Shown one piece after another: positions 1-12,089 of a stretch of DNA of 64,000 bases. Origin of the DNA: Diogma glabrata (taxonomy: Eukaryota; Arthropoda; Insecta; Diptera; Cylindrotomidae); assembly GCA_963693315.1 (NCBI GenBank), contig OY856186.1:85491116-85555115 (forward strand), read 5' to 3'. A model generated the notes under the pieces. It searched no databases. It was not told where the DNA came from and saw only the letters and a list, made by a program, of their open reading frames with translations. The first letter of the stretch is position 1. Each line of letters begins with the position of its first letter. A program made the translations under genes and the position numbers.

Positions 1-535
1 AAAATTCAAAAATTCTATTTTTTCAGAATTCTAAAAATATTGCAAAAATTATAACAAAATAAAAATTGAAAAATTCCAAAAATATTCCAAAAATTAGAAT
101 AAAATCATATGTTTAAACTTTTTCTAAATTCCAATAATATTCCTAAAAATCTTAAAAGTTCAAACTTTTTCCAAAATTCTAAATATATTGCAAAAATTAT
201 TACAAAATCAAAAATTGAAAGTTTTTTCAAAATTCCAAACATTGTAATAAAATCAAAAATTTAAAATATTTCAAAATTCTAAAAACACTCCAAAAATTCT
301 TACAAAACTGATAATTGAAAGTTTTTCAGATTTCTAAAAATATATATAAAATTCTAAAATTCTATTTTTTTCAAAATTCTAAAAATATAGCAAAAATTAT
401 AACAAAATAAAAATTAAAACTTTTTCCAAAATTCTAAATATATTGCAAAAATTACTACAAAATCAAATATACAAACTTTTTTCAAAATTCCAAAAATATT
501 TCAAAAACTATAACAAATTCAAAAATTTCCATCTC
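1..535. repeat. AT-rich minisatellite array, family 1
   Basis: Degenerate tandem units of roughly 60-80 bases repeat the themes TTCCAAAAATTATTACAAAA and CAAAAATTGAAACTTTTT. The array runs off the left edge of the window. The same theme recurs at 14040-14800. In both places it leads into the same downstream sequence (TCATACAAATAATTAATTT or a close variant), so it appears to be an internal part of one composite element rather than an independent satellite. No coding potential. Confidence 0.8.
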
Positions 536-1110
536 ATTTACGTCATAAAAACAACTAAATTTTTTTTCCAAAAAATCGGCTAAAAAAATAAATGAAATCA
601 TTTTTTGGCACACTTGGCATTATTTTTTTGACAAACCTATAATGCCATAATTCTCTATAATAATACTGAAATTTCATGTCATACAAATAATTAATTTTAT
701 TTTTTTCCAAAATATTGGGTAAAAAAATAAATAAAGATCTTTCTTTTGACACACTTGGCAACATTTTTTTGACAAACTTCTAATACCATATTTAATAATT
801 AATAATAATAATAAAATTTCATGTCATACAAATATATTTAATGTCATAAAAATAATTTAATTTTAATTTTTTCCAAAAAATTGGGTATAAAAATAAATAA
901 AAATCTTTCTTTTGACACACTTGACAACATTTTTTTGACAAACTTATAACGCAATAATCTAGTTTTTGGTATCACATATCAATCACGACCATCAAGATGC
1001 GTTCGCATTCTTTGTTCCTACTCATTATCACTTAAAACGAACGTTTTTTAAGCAAAAAAATGCATATTTCCTTGTTTTGACACACTTGACGATTTTTTTG
1101 ACACACTTCC
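536..1110. repeat. Tandem array with TTTGACACACTTG units
   Basis: About four units of roughly 115-145 bases carry TTTGACACACTTGGCAA, TTTTTTTGACAAACTT and TTTCATGTCATACAAATA. The reverse complement of the same unit forms an array at 63365-64000. Short open frames here are translations of the repeat, not genes. Confidence 0.85.
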
Positions 1111-1364
1111 GGTACAGTTATCGAACACATCGTCCTTTCGGCTCTTACCAATGCGTGTACCTACTTTTAAAAACCAAAATTTTTAAAATCCCTTCAGCCG
1201 TTTTCTAGGTTTCGTCGGTTGTGACCGACAGACAGACATACATTTTTTTTTGCTTTTTTTAGAATCAGTATTCAGTAGGTCCTAAAATATTAAAGAAAAA
1301 AGTGGGGAAAAGAATTTCACTTTTAGCTCATGAATGTAATACTTAGGTCTTTCAGTCCGAAGTA
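1111..1364 (-). mobile_element. Unique end of the composite array element
   Basis: This segment follows the array and ends in an imperfect palindrome at 1341-1364 (ACTTAGG..CCGAAGT). It is the inverted counterpart of 62951-63365: both share GACAGACATAC next to a poly(T)/poly(A) stretch, TAGGTCCTAAAAT or its relative, and GGTCTTTCAG. I read it as the terminal part of an unclassified transposon whose body is the arrays at 1-1110. Palindromic ends on array-bearing elements recall Helentron/Helitron-like elements, but I see no decisive CTAG end here. Confidence 0.55.
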
Positions 1365-2335
1365 ATTTTAATTAATGACTAACTGTTGCTATGACTATGT
1401 TTTTGCACATTGCTTTCTCGTACGTTTTTCTAACGCTTTTGTAATGAGGCAAATAAACGAGTTAAACCATAATGTGATTCATATCAATGGTCAGCTGATT
1501 AAAATTAGTTCCCTGGTTTACCGGACGACCACACCTATTCTTATTTGTCTACGAATCGCATTACTTTCTTTAAATTCAATTTTAGAACTTCTAAAAGTTC
1601 ATCTAAATTAGTTCTATAGAAATGAGCATTTGCATTAGAATCATGTTATGTTAACGGATCTTGCCGATTTCTAAGCTCTGTTTTTATACAAAAAGATCAT
1701 CAACCAACAAAAAAAAGTTTACCATGATGCAAAATTAGAAACCGAAAATGTGTAAGCGGAACCAAGTTGACCGAAGATATGTGAAAAATCCGGAAACAGG
1801 GAATTTTGACTCCTGCTGAAATACAGCAATCAAGATCTATCTATCTATTATAGAAGAGTGCTATGCTGAAGGGTGACAAGAATATTGATAAGCCAGCTCT
1901 CATAATTTAATTATTAAAATATGCATAAATATAATAAAAAATCTCAAGCAAATGTATCTGAGAGGGAGGATTTGATAAACTTCGGGTTGGTTAAGCTTTA
2001 GTTGCAACTTTAAAGTTTTACAAAAAGAATGAGCCAACTAATTCTTGAGCGCTAAGGTTGGTTGAGTAAACTTTCTTTGCGAACCTCGGCCGAAGAAGCA
2101 TGCTCATTGGACACCTTTTTCCTTTAAACTAATCTTGCTGAAAGTAACGCTCTTAGATTATATAAGATTAAAAATGAATGGGTAATTAGAATCTTCCTTA
2201 CTTTCCAGTAACATTCGAAAACTTCAGGATATTGAAACCCAGTAAATTGTAAACTTGTTTCCATAAACAAGTTTGTTTTGTTTTTCCACAAAGTTTTCAA
2301 CTATTTCGAATGTTATTTATTTAATGTTCTCGTTC
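1365..2335. other. Non-coding stretch, nothing recognised
   Basis: The sequence is less repetitive than its flanks. The longest open frame (1375-1611, plus strand) has no motif I recognise and no relative elsewhere in the window. I assign no gene. Confidence 0.5.
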
Positions 2336-2340
2336 TTAGT

Positions 2341-4440
2341 GCTTTTTAGCGTTCCGTTTTTTATACGGAACACTATTGGTGAGAGTACAACGTGTTTTTC
2401 ACATTATTTCGATTATCTCGTGAACCATTAATCCGATGAACTTAAAATTTGAGGTGCTTATAAAACTAACCTATCCACACAAGATGGCGGGTTAAAAAAT
2501 AAATAAAGTTGTGTTCGTTTGTTTTAAGGAGGTACGATGTGTACCTGGTACCTTGGTACAAAGGTACCTTTGAAAACATACATTTTTTTAGCGAGACGAG
2601 TAGGGTATTATATGAAAGGGCTTCATTTCAGCATTATTTAAAAATATATTTTGGAGTTTTTCACCTCACTTTTTTTTGTATAATTTTGAAAAATGACGTT
2701 TTCGGGATGTTTTATTGCCCCGATTAACTCCGACCCTACTTCATCGAAAATCTTGAATATATTTGGAATGATAGAAAATTGAGTAGGTTATAGAAAAGTG
2801 GCAGACACTTATAACTATATTTATTAAAGGGGTGGGAATGTTAAGGGGTAAAAACATCATTTAAAACCAGGTCATGTGGGGTGTCATTTGAAAGAGCACT
2901 TGATTTTAGAAATATTACCATTTTTTTTAGAATTTTGCAATGCATAGTTTTTGAATTATTATCAATAAAGTGAAACAAAAAGTTGGTCCCCCCTTGCATT
3001 TCGAGCCTGATTAACAAAAATATTTGAAAAAATTCACAGAGACAGGAAGTTTGATAAACTCTGAACGAAAAATATAGCGAACTCTCAAATAATTATATTT
3101 TTGTGTTTTTCAGGGATTGGGGTGGGGAAGGGTGAAAAAAAACTTTTTTGACCCAAGCGAGTAGGGTGTCATTTGAAAGAGCTCCAAGCTTCAGAAACTT
3201 GGCAATTTTTTTTAGAATCTTGTGGTACACAGTTTTTGAGTTATTCTAAAAAATGTGCAAATTCCAGACCGTTCCCCCCCTACGTTTCGACACTGATTGA
3301 CAGAAAAAATTGAAAAAATTCATAGAGACAGGAAATTTGCTATATTTTGAACGAAAATTATAGTGAACTCTCAAATAATTATATTTCTGTGTGTTTAGGG
3401 GATGGGTGTAAGCGGGGTAAAAAAAAACTTTTTTTGACCCAAGCGAGTGGGATATCATTTGAAAGAACACCAGATTTCCAATACATTGCAATTTTTTTTA
3501 GAATTTTCCGGTACACCGTTTTTGAGTTATTCTAAAAAAAGAGCAAATTCCCGACCGTTCCCCCCCCCCCCCCCCCCTACGTTTCGACACTGATTGACAG
3601 AAAAAATTGAAAAAATTCATAGAGACAGCAAGTTTGCTATATTTTGAACGAAAATTATAGCGAACTCTCAAATAATTATATTTCTGGGTGTCTAGGGGAT
3701 GGGTGTAAGGGGGGTAAAAAAAACTTATTTTGACCCAAGCGAGTGGGGTATCATTTGAAAGAGCACCAAATTTCCAAAACATTTCAATTTTTTTTAGAGT
3801 TTTGCGGTACACAGTTTCGGAGTTATTCTAAAAAATGTGCAAATTCCAGACCGTCCCCCCCCCTACGTTTCGACACTGATTGACAGAAAAAATTGAAAAA
3901 ATTCATAGAGACAGGAAGTTTGCTATATTTGAACGAAAATTATAGCGAACTCTCAAATAATTATATTTCTGTGTGTTTAGGGGATGGGTGTAAGGTGGGT
4001 AAAAAAAAATTTTTTGAAACCAAACAAGTGGGGTGTCATTTGAAAGAACATTTAATTTAAGAAACATTGCAATATTTTTTAGAATTCTGCGATGCACAGT
4101 TTTTTAGTTGTTGATGAAAAAGTGCTATTTTAAGTGTATGTATACCACCCTATATTTCGACGCTGATTTATAGAACAAATATTCCCAATTTAGACTATTA
4201 AAATACTTTAGCTAACATAAACAGCTATGGATAAGATTTAACCTCAAGTAACATTTTTGATCAATGTAGATGTGATTGACATTTACTATTGACGTTTACG
4301 ATTAAACATTTATTCTGTTGTGCGTCCATAGTCTGGCGATATAAAGACTTTACAACATAACTTTATGTCATTTATTTTTGATAATGTGTTCTTTTACATT
4401 CACGGAACCCTTGGCGAGTGAATTTTATTCGCACTTGTCC
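2341..4440 (-). mobile_element. Hairpin-ended element with 290-bp internal repeats (copy 1)
   Basis: One end carries a hairpin, GTTCCGT..ACGGAAC, at 2350-2371. The other end, near 4395-4440, holds AAGTGCGAATAAAATTC and GGGTTCCGTGAATG read on the minus strand. Between them lie tandem units of about 284-296 bases, marked by GACCCAAGCGAG at 3150, 3436 and 3732 and a degenerate GAAACCAAACAAG at 4016. Each unit includes CATTTGAAAGA, TTGAGTTATTCTAAAAAA and TACGTTTCGACACTGATTGA. The complete layout recurs inverted at 15887-18626. On the minus strand the hairpin is followed by ACCCTAAAA- or CACTAAAA-type sequence, slightly reminiscent of Helitron 3' ends; class uncertain. Confidence 0.7.
3560..3577. 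repeat. 18-base C homopolymer inside a repeat unit
   Basis: The GTTCC..TACG position of the 290-bp unit carries shorter C runs near 3285 and 3855, but here it has expanded to an uninterrupted run of 18 C. It is a replication-slippage hotspot and could form quadruplex structure on the minus strand. Confidence 0.85.
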
Positions 4441-5234
4441 GACTTTTTTCTTTTTACTACACGGTATCAAAGTGTTTTTACCAGATTTTAAAAAGCTCCT
4501 TATATCACTGCTTTACTCCGTTCTTTAATGGCAAGTAACGTGAAAAAATATAACGTTTCCAAATACAGGAGATAAATAAAAAAATAAGAACGATTACTCC
4601 TACATTTAAATAAATAAATTCATTTCTTTTTATTTAATTTTTGCTTCAAATTTAATGATTACTTTTGTATTACATAAAAAAAAATAAACTATTTTTCTGA
4701 ATGTTCAATTATGCAAGTATTGTTATTAAAATAAATAAAAAGGTCGACGAAAAAGTACTAATTTAAAATTTTCTTTTTCTGCATATAGAAATAGGTAGAT
4801 TTCGAGATCAGACAGTTTTGTGTGCCAGTAGAATCTGATGTATCAGATTAGTTTAAACAAAACAAACAAATTACAAACAGACATCGAACAAATTTAAAAA
4901 AAACTAGCTACATATAAGCAAAACTATATCTATCCCAGTTTGCAACAAACAAATACCAAATCTACCACAGAACATATGTGTGACAATTTATCACACAAAC
5001 CTGTTCTATATCATATGTCATGCAATTACTGCAAACTATCAAAATAGCTTATTTCTAAGAAAAAAAAAATTTATTTCTTCTATTCAAATCTTTTTATTTT
5101 TTTTTTCATTGACTGATATAAGGTTTTTGGAAATTGTACTTATGCATTGTCACAAACTTTTTTGTTGAAGCCAACAAGTCAAAAACCTCTAACTGTTGAG
5201 GTCTATATTTATAAGAAACGAATAACGAACAGTT
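4441..5234. other. AT-rich non-coding stretch
   Basis: Low-complexity AT-rich sequence with homopolymer runs. No coding frame, RNA gene or terminal repeat could be supported. Confidence 0.5.
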
Positions 5235-5501
<267 letters not shown>

Positions 5502-5786
5502 TTTTTTTTGTTTTTTCGTCTCCGCTTATCATATATAGTCGTTTGGCACAAAAATTTTCCCGAAATTTCGAGATGAGGCACATTACAATAGGTAGATTTT
5601 TATATGAAATTTACCTAAAATAGATATTGCCCATAACCGTTGTTGCAAATTGTCTTTAAAAGTTAAAACTCGTAGATCACACAGTTATTTATTCAATGCT
5701 AACATAGTTGGTGTGTAAAAGACCAGGAAAAATGTGTTCGTAGCATTGAAATCAGACTAAAATACACTAGGACTGAAAATTAAATA

Positions 5787-7352
5787 TTTTTTTTTTTTTT
5801 TTTTTTTAAGAAAATGTGTTGTGTAATAGGGTTTAGAATATGTGTCACAACAACACATAAATACCTTTTAAGACCTAGGTCTAGACCTGGGTCCCACAAC
5901 AACTGGCGTTCTGAGGTGTAGATTAACGCTTTTTTTAAACATCTGTGGGTTGAAGCCACCTGAGACTAAGTGTTCCGGCAAATCCATTTGTACGCAGTTC
6001 GGACAAAGAAGTCTCTCTGCGATCTGCCAGTATGACAGCGCGGGATCTTTACCGTTTCACTGGTTGCGGCAGCCGATTGCCGAGTGGAACGGGGGTAAGA
6101 ATAAGTTTGAGGCATGATGCCGCTGATTTCATCTGAGCACTGCTGATGACGATATTTGTAAAAAACAACGAGGTCAGCAACAGTGCGACGATGTTGTAGG
6201 GAATCAAGTTTTGATGTCAAAGTTCGATCACCTACAATTCGTATAGCTCGCTTTTGAACAGAGTCCAAGAGGGCCAAGATGGAAACAGAGGTAGCACCCC
6301 AAACTTGACAGCAGTACTCCATACAGGGACGAATATAGGACTTATAAACATGGAGCAATTGGTATGGAGTGAAAAATTTTTTGCATCTATTTAGGAGGCC
6401 GAGTTTTTTAGACGCGCTTTTTGCCATCGCCATTACATGATCGTTCCAGAGTAGGTCATTTGAAACTGTGACACCCAATAAACGAATGTTTTTACATTCA
6501 CCTATTGGTTCATCACACATACTAAATAAAATATCTTTGGGGAACTCGGTCTTTAATCTGGAAACAATCAACAGCTGTGTTTTGGTGGAGTTGAAATTGA
6601 CAAGGTTTTGGTCACCCCAGTCGGCGACTTTATTCAGGTCTTTGTTCACGTTTATGGCAGCGTCTCTCCGGGCAGGATTAATTCGTTCGTGCATTTTACC
6701 TTTTGAAGGAAGGGGCTCGAACGACTTGTGCAGAGTACTATCATCTGCAAAACTATTTATTGGGTTGCTGGTGATTTTCAACAATTCGTTGATATAAATC
6801 AAAAATAGGGTTGGGGACAATACTGAGCCTTGGGGTACACCAGCGTTAATTAGTTTAGACTCAGAAGAATATCCGTCTAAGGTTACCGAAATGTATCGGT
6901 CGGATAGAAAATTTTGAATCAGCTTCACAACATTGGGATGAAAACCGTACGCAACGAGCTTGTTGATTAAGTTGGCATGCCAGACTCGATCGAATGCCTT
7001 GGAGATGTCTAAAGCGATAACGTATGTTTCACCACCTTTATCAAGTATGCTGTTCCAACAATGCGCTACATAGTTTAATAGATCGGTAGTTGATCTTTTG
7101 TTTCGAAAACCGTATTGGCTGTCGGATATTAAATGATTTTCTTCCAGAAATTTTGAAATATGTGTATTAATATAATGCTCATAGACTTTGGATAGGACTG
7201 ATAGTAAAGCTATTGGCCTATAATTTGAGATATCGGATTTTGGTCCCTTTTTGGGGACGGGCTGGACATTTGCCAACTTCCAGCATGAGGGAAATATACC
7301 AGATTTGTAGGATTGGTAGAATATTTTAGTTATAGTTGGTGCAAATATATAC
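5787..7352 (-). mobile_element. LINE A: 5'-truncated non-LTR retrotransposon with poly(A)
   Basis: The element reads on the minus strand. Its 3' end is a 21-base A tract (T run at 5787-5807 on the plus strand), and the ORF stops near 5966. About 180 bases of 3' untranslated sequence separate the two. The 5' end is truncated: no endonuclease or ORF1 is present, and homology to RT starts near 7350, where a SINE-like repeat abuts. At least four scraps of the same family lie at 46530-46990, 50600-50765, 56405-56490 and 56995-57145. Confidence 0.85.
5966..7352 (-). pseudogene. Reverse transcriptase of LINE A (partial ORF2)
   Basis: In a functional element this protein would copy LINE RNA into DNA at a nicked target. 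In N- to C-terminal order one sees the fingers motif PVPKKG followed by SNYRPIALLS, a SKAFDRVWH palm segment, GVPQGSVLSPTLF (about 6815-6850), the catalytic FADDS box (about 6740-6765), a LLGV thumb motif and a C-terminal SYIRPCMEYC region. The frame is open over about 460 codons, long for such a degraded neighbourhood, so this is one of the younger insertions. The open frame continues to a Met at 7465, but those first ~35 codons are antisense SINE sequence, not LINE protein. The motif style fits the CR1/Jockey group; clade not assigned. No endonuclease domain, so not autonomous. Confidence 0.88.
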
Positions 7353-7354
7353 AG

Positions 7355-7500
7355 AAATTGAAAAAACTCAACTTTAGCAACTAAATAATGATGAAATTTC
7401 AACTTCGATATATCATCGCCTCGGTGGCGTAGTTGAATAACGTGTCTGCCAAAAACAGATTTCAACCTGGCACTGATGAGGAAGGTTCGAATCCCACTAT
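7355..7500 (+). mobile_element. tRNA-derived SINE-like repeat (copy 1)
   Basis: An internal RNA polymerase III promoter is visible: A box TGGCGTAGTTG at 7425-7435 fits TRGYNNARNNG exactly, and B box GTTCGAATC at 7485-7493 fits GWTCRANNC. They are 49 bases apart. I could not fold a full tRNA cloverleaf with an acceptor stem, so this is a tRNA-like SINE head rather than a tRNA gene. A diverged copy lies inverted at 35885-36045, with homology extending about 60 bases upstream of the A box (GATGAAATTTCAACTTCGA in this copy). Confidence 0.7.
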
Positions 7501-9210
7501 TTCGATACGTATAAAATTATCTATGTATTCTTGCAATGGCTCTGTATATTATCGATTATTATATTACTAATATTATCGATTATTATCGATCTACCAAATA
7601 TTATCGATTTTATTTTACATATTTCTTGTAACACCATTTTTTACAAAATTTGACTTTAAATTTTATATTGGCTCTTTCTTAAACTAGTTAATATTTTTCA
7701 TGTTGATTTTCCAAATCAATATTCTCAGCCATTCTAGTTAATCAAAGGTCATATTATAAAATTAACTTTTTTGTTATAGCTATATCAAGGGAATTTGAGG
7801 TATGTACTATGTACTAAATAGAGAGCAAGTATTAAAAAACAATTAACAAGTTTAACTAAATTCATGCACTATCGATTACATATTTATTTCAATTTTATTA
7901 CGGAATTTTAATTTAGTAATTTCACTGTCGTGAAACCTTGATTTTAAAAAAAATGTTTTCTCATGTTCCTTGAAAAATTGGCTTACTTAAAGGTAAAGAA
8001 ATTGTTGAAATTGTCATTATGTGAACGTATTTTGTTATATATTTTTTTAAAAAATGACAAGCCAGGGATTTTCATTCTAAAGGTCACTCATAGAGAGAAA
8101 TTCTTGTTGCACTTGCCATAATATATGAAACGAACCTATAAAACTAAAATAAAAATTAGAAAATGCAGACCATCATTGACAATATAAAGACAATTGCAAT
8201 AACGTTCCTACTTTAAACAAATCAATATTCTTGTTCAAGTTTTAACTAGATAAATAAATTGCACATAATACGTGTGAAAGGCAAAATGTCATTTTATAAA
8301 AAAACGAATTCATTTAAAGATCAAGGCAATCATAATTCTTTGTAATCCTTAACTTAAGGAGCAAACAAGACTGTGAATAAGAATTGTTATGTATAAGAAC
8401 AATTTTATTACAGAAGATGTTTTGAAATAGTTTCTGTAATGCATCAATATCCTCTCCTACCCTTCACAAATTAAACTGAAGACATTAATTTTCCATTCTC
8501 TCTTTACACTTAATATGTTAAGGATGACCAGCTTAATTTATTTTGTTATCTTTATGACTCTAAAAATGATCGTGTGAATGTCGTCTAGATGTCGTCTGTC
8601 TGATCTAGATGAATATTAATTATAGAAAATCTGAAAATGAAAACAATTTCCATTAATTTAAATGTGATCTTCTAGACTGATTAACCTTTAGTGATTTACA
8701 AAAGATATGATTGTAAATGGAACATGAAACAAAGCTGATTTTCCGATTAATATGGTGTGTTGTTAATGGTATAGTGTTAAGCTAAAGGTCTTGAATGCAC
8801 AATTTGTTCTTTTTAAAAAATAAATACTAAAATTTTAAAACATTCGAATAAATATAGTTATTTGTTTCACTAGGACTAAAAATGACACGATAGCGACGTA
8901 CCGCGAACTTTCGAATTAAAAAATCCATTTTTAATCCGAGTAAAACATACAATTTTTAACTGCTAACCTGACAAAACGCCACTATTTACTCAATTGCTTT
9001 AATGACAAGTAATTTTTCTCACCTTACCAGGCTTTCATGCTAGGATATACACAAAATTGGTTACGGCTCCAATAAGACCCTGTTAAGGTTAGTTTGGATC
9101 AGACACTGATAGCCAGATTAAGCATCCTTATTAATAGGACATTTACTACTACGGTTGTGTAAGGTTTGTCTGGAATAAAATGCTATATGGGGTATATTGG
9201 AAAAAAAATA
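7501..9210. other. AT-rich non-coding stretch
   Basis: It starts with short ATTATCGATT iterations at 7545-7612. The rest is unique AT-rich sequence with no coding frame of note. No terminal repeats or RNA genes recognised. Confidence 0.5.
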
Positions 9211-9219
9211 TTATCATAG

Positions 9220-9520
9220 CCAAATTCAATTAATTACAAAAAAATAATACAAAATAATAATTATTACAAAAACAATTAAAATAAAATTAAAATATCCAAT
9301 GAAAAGATTTGCAACATAAACCACTTTAATCACGTTTTCATAGCCAAGAAGCGAAAACTAAACTAAAGGTGAATTTTTTTAACCATATACTTCTAAAGCG
9401 GATATTGCTCTAGTGAATTTTGACCAAATGAGCTTTTATCAAATGAAATAGGGCTTAGATCAGAATAAATAGGGAGACCCCAGTTAGGGTATTTTGTATA
9501 AAGCTGGATATATTCAAATA
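9220..9520. repeat. Dispersed repeat shared with 20420-20700, possible LTR piece
   Basis: An AT-rich stretch followed by TTCTAAAGCGGATAT, TAGTGAATTTTGACCAAAT and ATCAAATGAAATAGGG aligns in the same order and orientation with 20590-20700, which lies just downstream of a gypsy integrase remnant. That position suggests both could be LTR-related, this one being a solo fragment. LTR termini are not clear. Confidence 0.45.
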
Positions 9521-10032
9521 AGGTTAAACCTAAAAGGGCGTTTGTTACGATGCTGTTTACCTCGTAAAAGTTGATGTGTCTAAACAACTTTATTATAATT
9601 AACACGTTCAATACAAATTATCGTTTTTTTATTCATTTATTTTGTTCAACCCTGTTTGCAATGATATTTCTTTTTTTGATTACTGTCTCACTTTGATATG
9701 TTGTTTATTCGTGTGTTTTTAAATGTACTTGGACATTTTTATTTTTGTGTGGATTTATACTAAAATGAGAAACGTGAATATACTCAAATGAGAAACATTG
9801 GAAAAAAGGTATTTTGAATTTTTATTTTCTCACACTTTTAATTATATTATATTATTATATTACATCAAAGTTTAATGGAAGAAAAAAAAATAATATTTGT
9901 TTGTATCGTTCATAGTCAAATTTATTAAACAGTACATATATGCTTTTACCTTACAAGACCACCATTTTTAGTGAAGGTGGTTTTCTAATAATTCTGTTGG
10001 TAATTTAATAGTGCCCCCATGTTTATCATAAG

Positions 10033-10830
10033 TAGAGATGTTAAAATACCGTATTTTATTTTTTTTGTATAATACAGCGTATTATACATTGTTTTATACA
10101 AAATAAAATACCGTACAAAAGTGTAATAGTCGAGATAACATGTGAATGGAATAACAAAAAAATGACTTCCATCATCATTTAGAATTACATAATTATCATC
10201 ATTTAGAATTACTAATTCATTTCTTTTCTAAATATCTGAATTTGGATATCTTATCCTTATTTTTATCTATATATTATACGAATGCTAATAAGACCTATTA
10301 AATTATCTGGCTCTAATTTATATGGAACACTATCCTGATGCTTAGTTTCAATTTATTTCACCTTCATTCGCTACCGGCTACTGTATTTAAATTTATTATT
10401 CAGATTGGATCATTACCATTTCCAATGAACTGTTAGCGGGGCTACTGAAAGGTTGCTTCTCAGCAACTATAATCGATTGTTGATATTTGTGCTCTGTGGA
10501 TATTTTATTATTAGAACAATCTTATCTTGGTACAACAGAAATTTTAAAATTATTTAGAAACGCACACTAGCAAGGCGTTCAAATAATTTATTTCCTCGGC
10601 GTCGTTTATACCTTATAGATGTAATAGTAGACATATATTCACAGCTATAAATTTTTTTAATAATCCACGCGCAATTTTAGTAAAAGGGCTGTTTGCTACG
10701 CCGCGCGCCATCAAAATAAAAATATTTTGTATAGTAAAATACCTTGTATTTTACAACGTTTTGGACAATACGGTATTTTACGTATAATACCGCGTATTAT
10801 ACAATTGTATTAAACACTTTTACATCACTA
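10033..10830. mobile_element. Non-autonomous hAT-type element
   Basis: The ends are inverted: TAGAGATGTTAAAATACCGT at 10033 and the related TTTTACATCACTA at 10818-10830. They are bounded by a perfect 8-bp direct repeat, ATCATAAG, at 10025-10032 and 10831-10838. An 8-bp target duplication with ends of the T/CAGNGATG type is the hallmark of hAT transposons. Further ACCGTATTTTA- and GTATTATAC-type motifs recur in inverted orientation inside both ends. The ~800-bp interior has no transposase frame, so mobility would need a transposase in trans. Confidence 0.85.
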
Positions 10831-11159
10831 ATCATAAGTAATTTATTGTTTAAAGCTGATCTAATTTAAAAGAGAAAATTTTGATTTAAACTATGTTTCC
10901 GGAACTTAAATTTTGATCTGTTAGTATACATAACTTAATAATTTAGGGAGAAACCGCAATTGATATACTTTAAATGTTTTGAAGTTTAATATTTGTTTAA
11001 AAATTGTATTTCTTAGCGTAATAAGTTAATAAAAACATTAAACTGAAACATCCGCATCAATTTGTTTTTTGTTGATTTGTAAATGTTTTGCTTATTTTGG
11101 AGTGTTAAGTATCTTAAAAAGTTTAAATCTGAACAACGAGGTCCATACTGGAATAATTT

Positions 11160-11785
11160 ATTCATCAACATCGTCAACAATTTATTAGAACAATTTATTG
11201 GTTATCCTTGTCAACAATTTGCTGGAAAATTTATTTATCCACATTGGCAGCAGTTTATTGGAAAACTTATTGGCCAACCTTGTCAACAACTTATAACAAC
11301 AATTTATTGGTCTACACTCACCATTGTCAACAATTTATTAGAACAATTTATTGGTCCACTTTGTCAACAATTTATTATAACAATTTTTTGATCAATATTG
11401 TTAGCAATTTATTGGAAAACTTATTGGTCAACCTTGTCAATAATTTATAATAACAATTTATTGGTCAACATCATCAACAGTTTGTTATAACAATTTATTG
11501 GTCAACCTTGTCAACAATTTATTAGAAAACCTATTAGTCAACATTGTCAGCAATTTATTGGTAAACTTATTGGTCAACATTGTCAGCAATTTATTATAAC
11601 AATTTATTGGTCAACACTCAACATCGTCAACAATTAATTAGAACAATTTATTGGTCAACATTTTTAGCAATTTATTGGTCAACCTTGTCAACAATTTTCT
11701 TGGTCAATATTGTCAACAGTTTTTTAGTACAATTTATCGGTCAACCTTGTCAACAACTTATTGGAACATTGGTCAACAGCTTATT
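11160..11785 (+). repeat. 36-bp minisatellite (about 17 units)
   Basis: Units of about 35-37 bases (TTGTCAACAATTTATTGG.. then ..TTATTGGTCAACC) are arranged head to tail with substitutions and some longer variants. Because the period is close to 36 bases, frame is kept over several units: 11083-11391 is open with a 12-residue periodicity (QQFIGKLIGQPC-like). There is no signal peptide and no domain I recognise, and frame is lost further along. Best read as a minisatellite; a repetitive peptide cannot be excluded. Confidence 0.9.
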
Positions 11786-12089
11786 TACAAAGGAGGATTT
11801 ACTACATTAAATTACGTGGGCACGAAGAGTTGGTTCTGAAACATATCATGGGGTGAGTGAAACCTTTATCTAATATTTGTTACATGTAATAATTGTAGTT
11901 ATAGTGTTGTGTTTGTGATGGGCTCGGTTTATTCGGTCTTTGGGGTCGTCAGAGTCTCTGTTCTTTGTCTTTGCTTATTTCAGTCCGTTTACACAGTCTT
12001 ATTTGGATTCATATCTGATTATTTGTACTGAACGGATGGAAATTATTTCTTGAACGATGGTCACACATGAATGAAACTTGGTAGAACAA

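Noticed and set aside
1375..1611. 78-codon frame with a hydrophobic C-terminus
   Set aside because: No motif, no upstream signals and no second copy; may be chance or a tiny remnant of an unknown element.
6468..6797. 109-codon plus-strand frame
   Set aside because: Antisense of the LINE A reverse transcriptase, which has clear catalytic motifs on the other strand.
7420..7500. Possible functional tRNA gene
   Set aside because: A and B boxes are good but I could not form acceptor and anticodon stems, and the sequence recurs as a dispersed repeat, so SINE is the better call.
11160..11785. Possible CRISPR-like array
   Set aside because: Units are contiguous without unique spacers and degenerate along their length; the context is eukaryotic.
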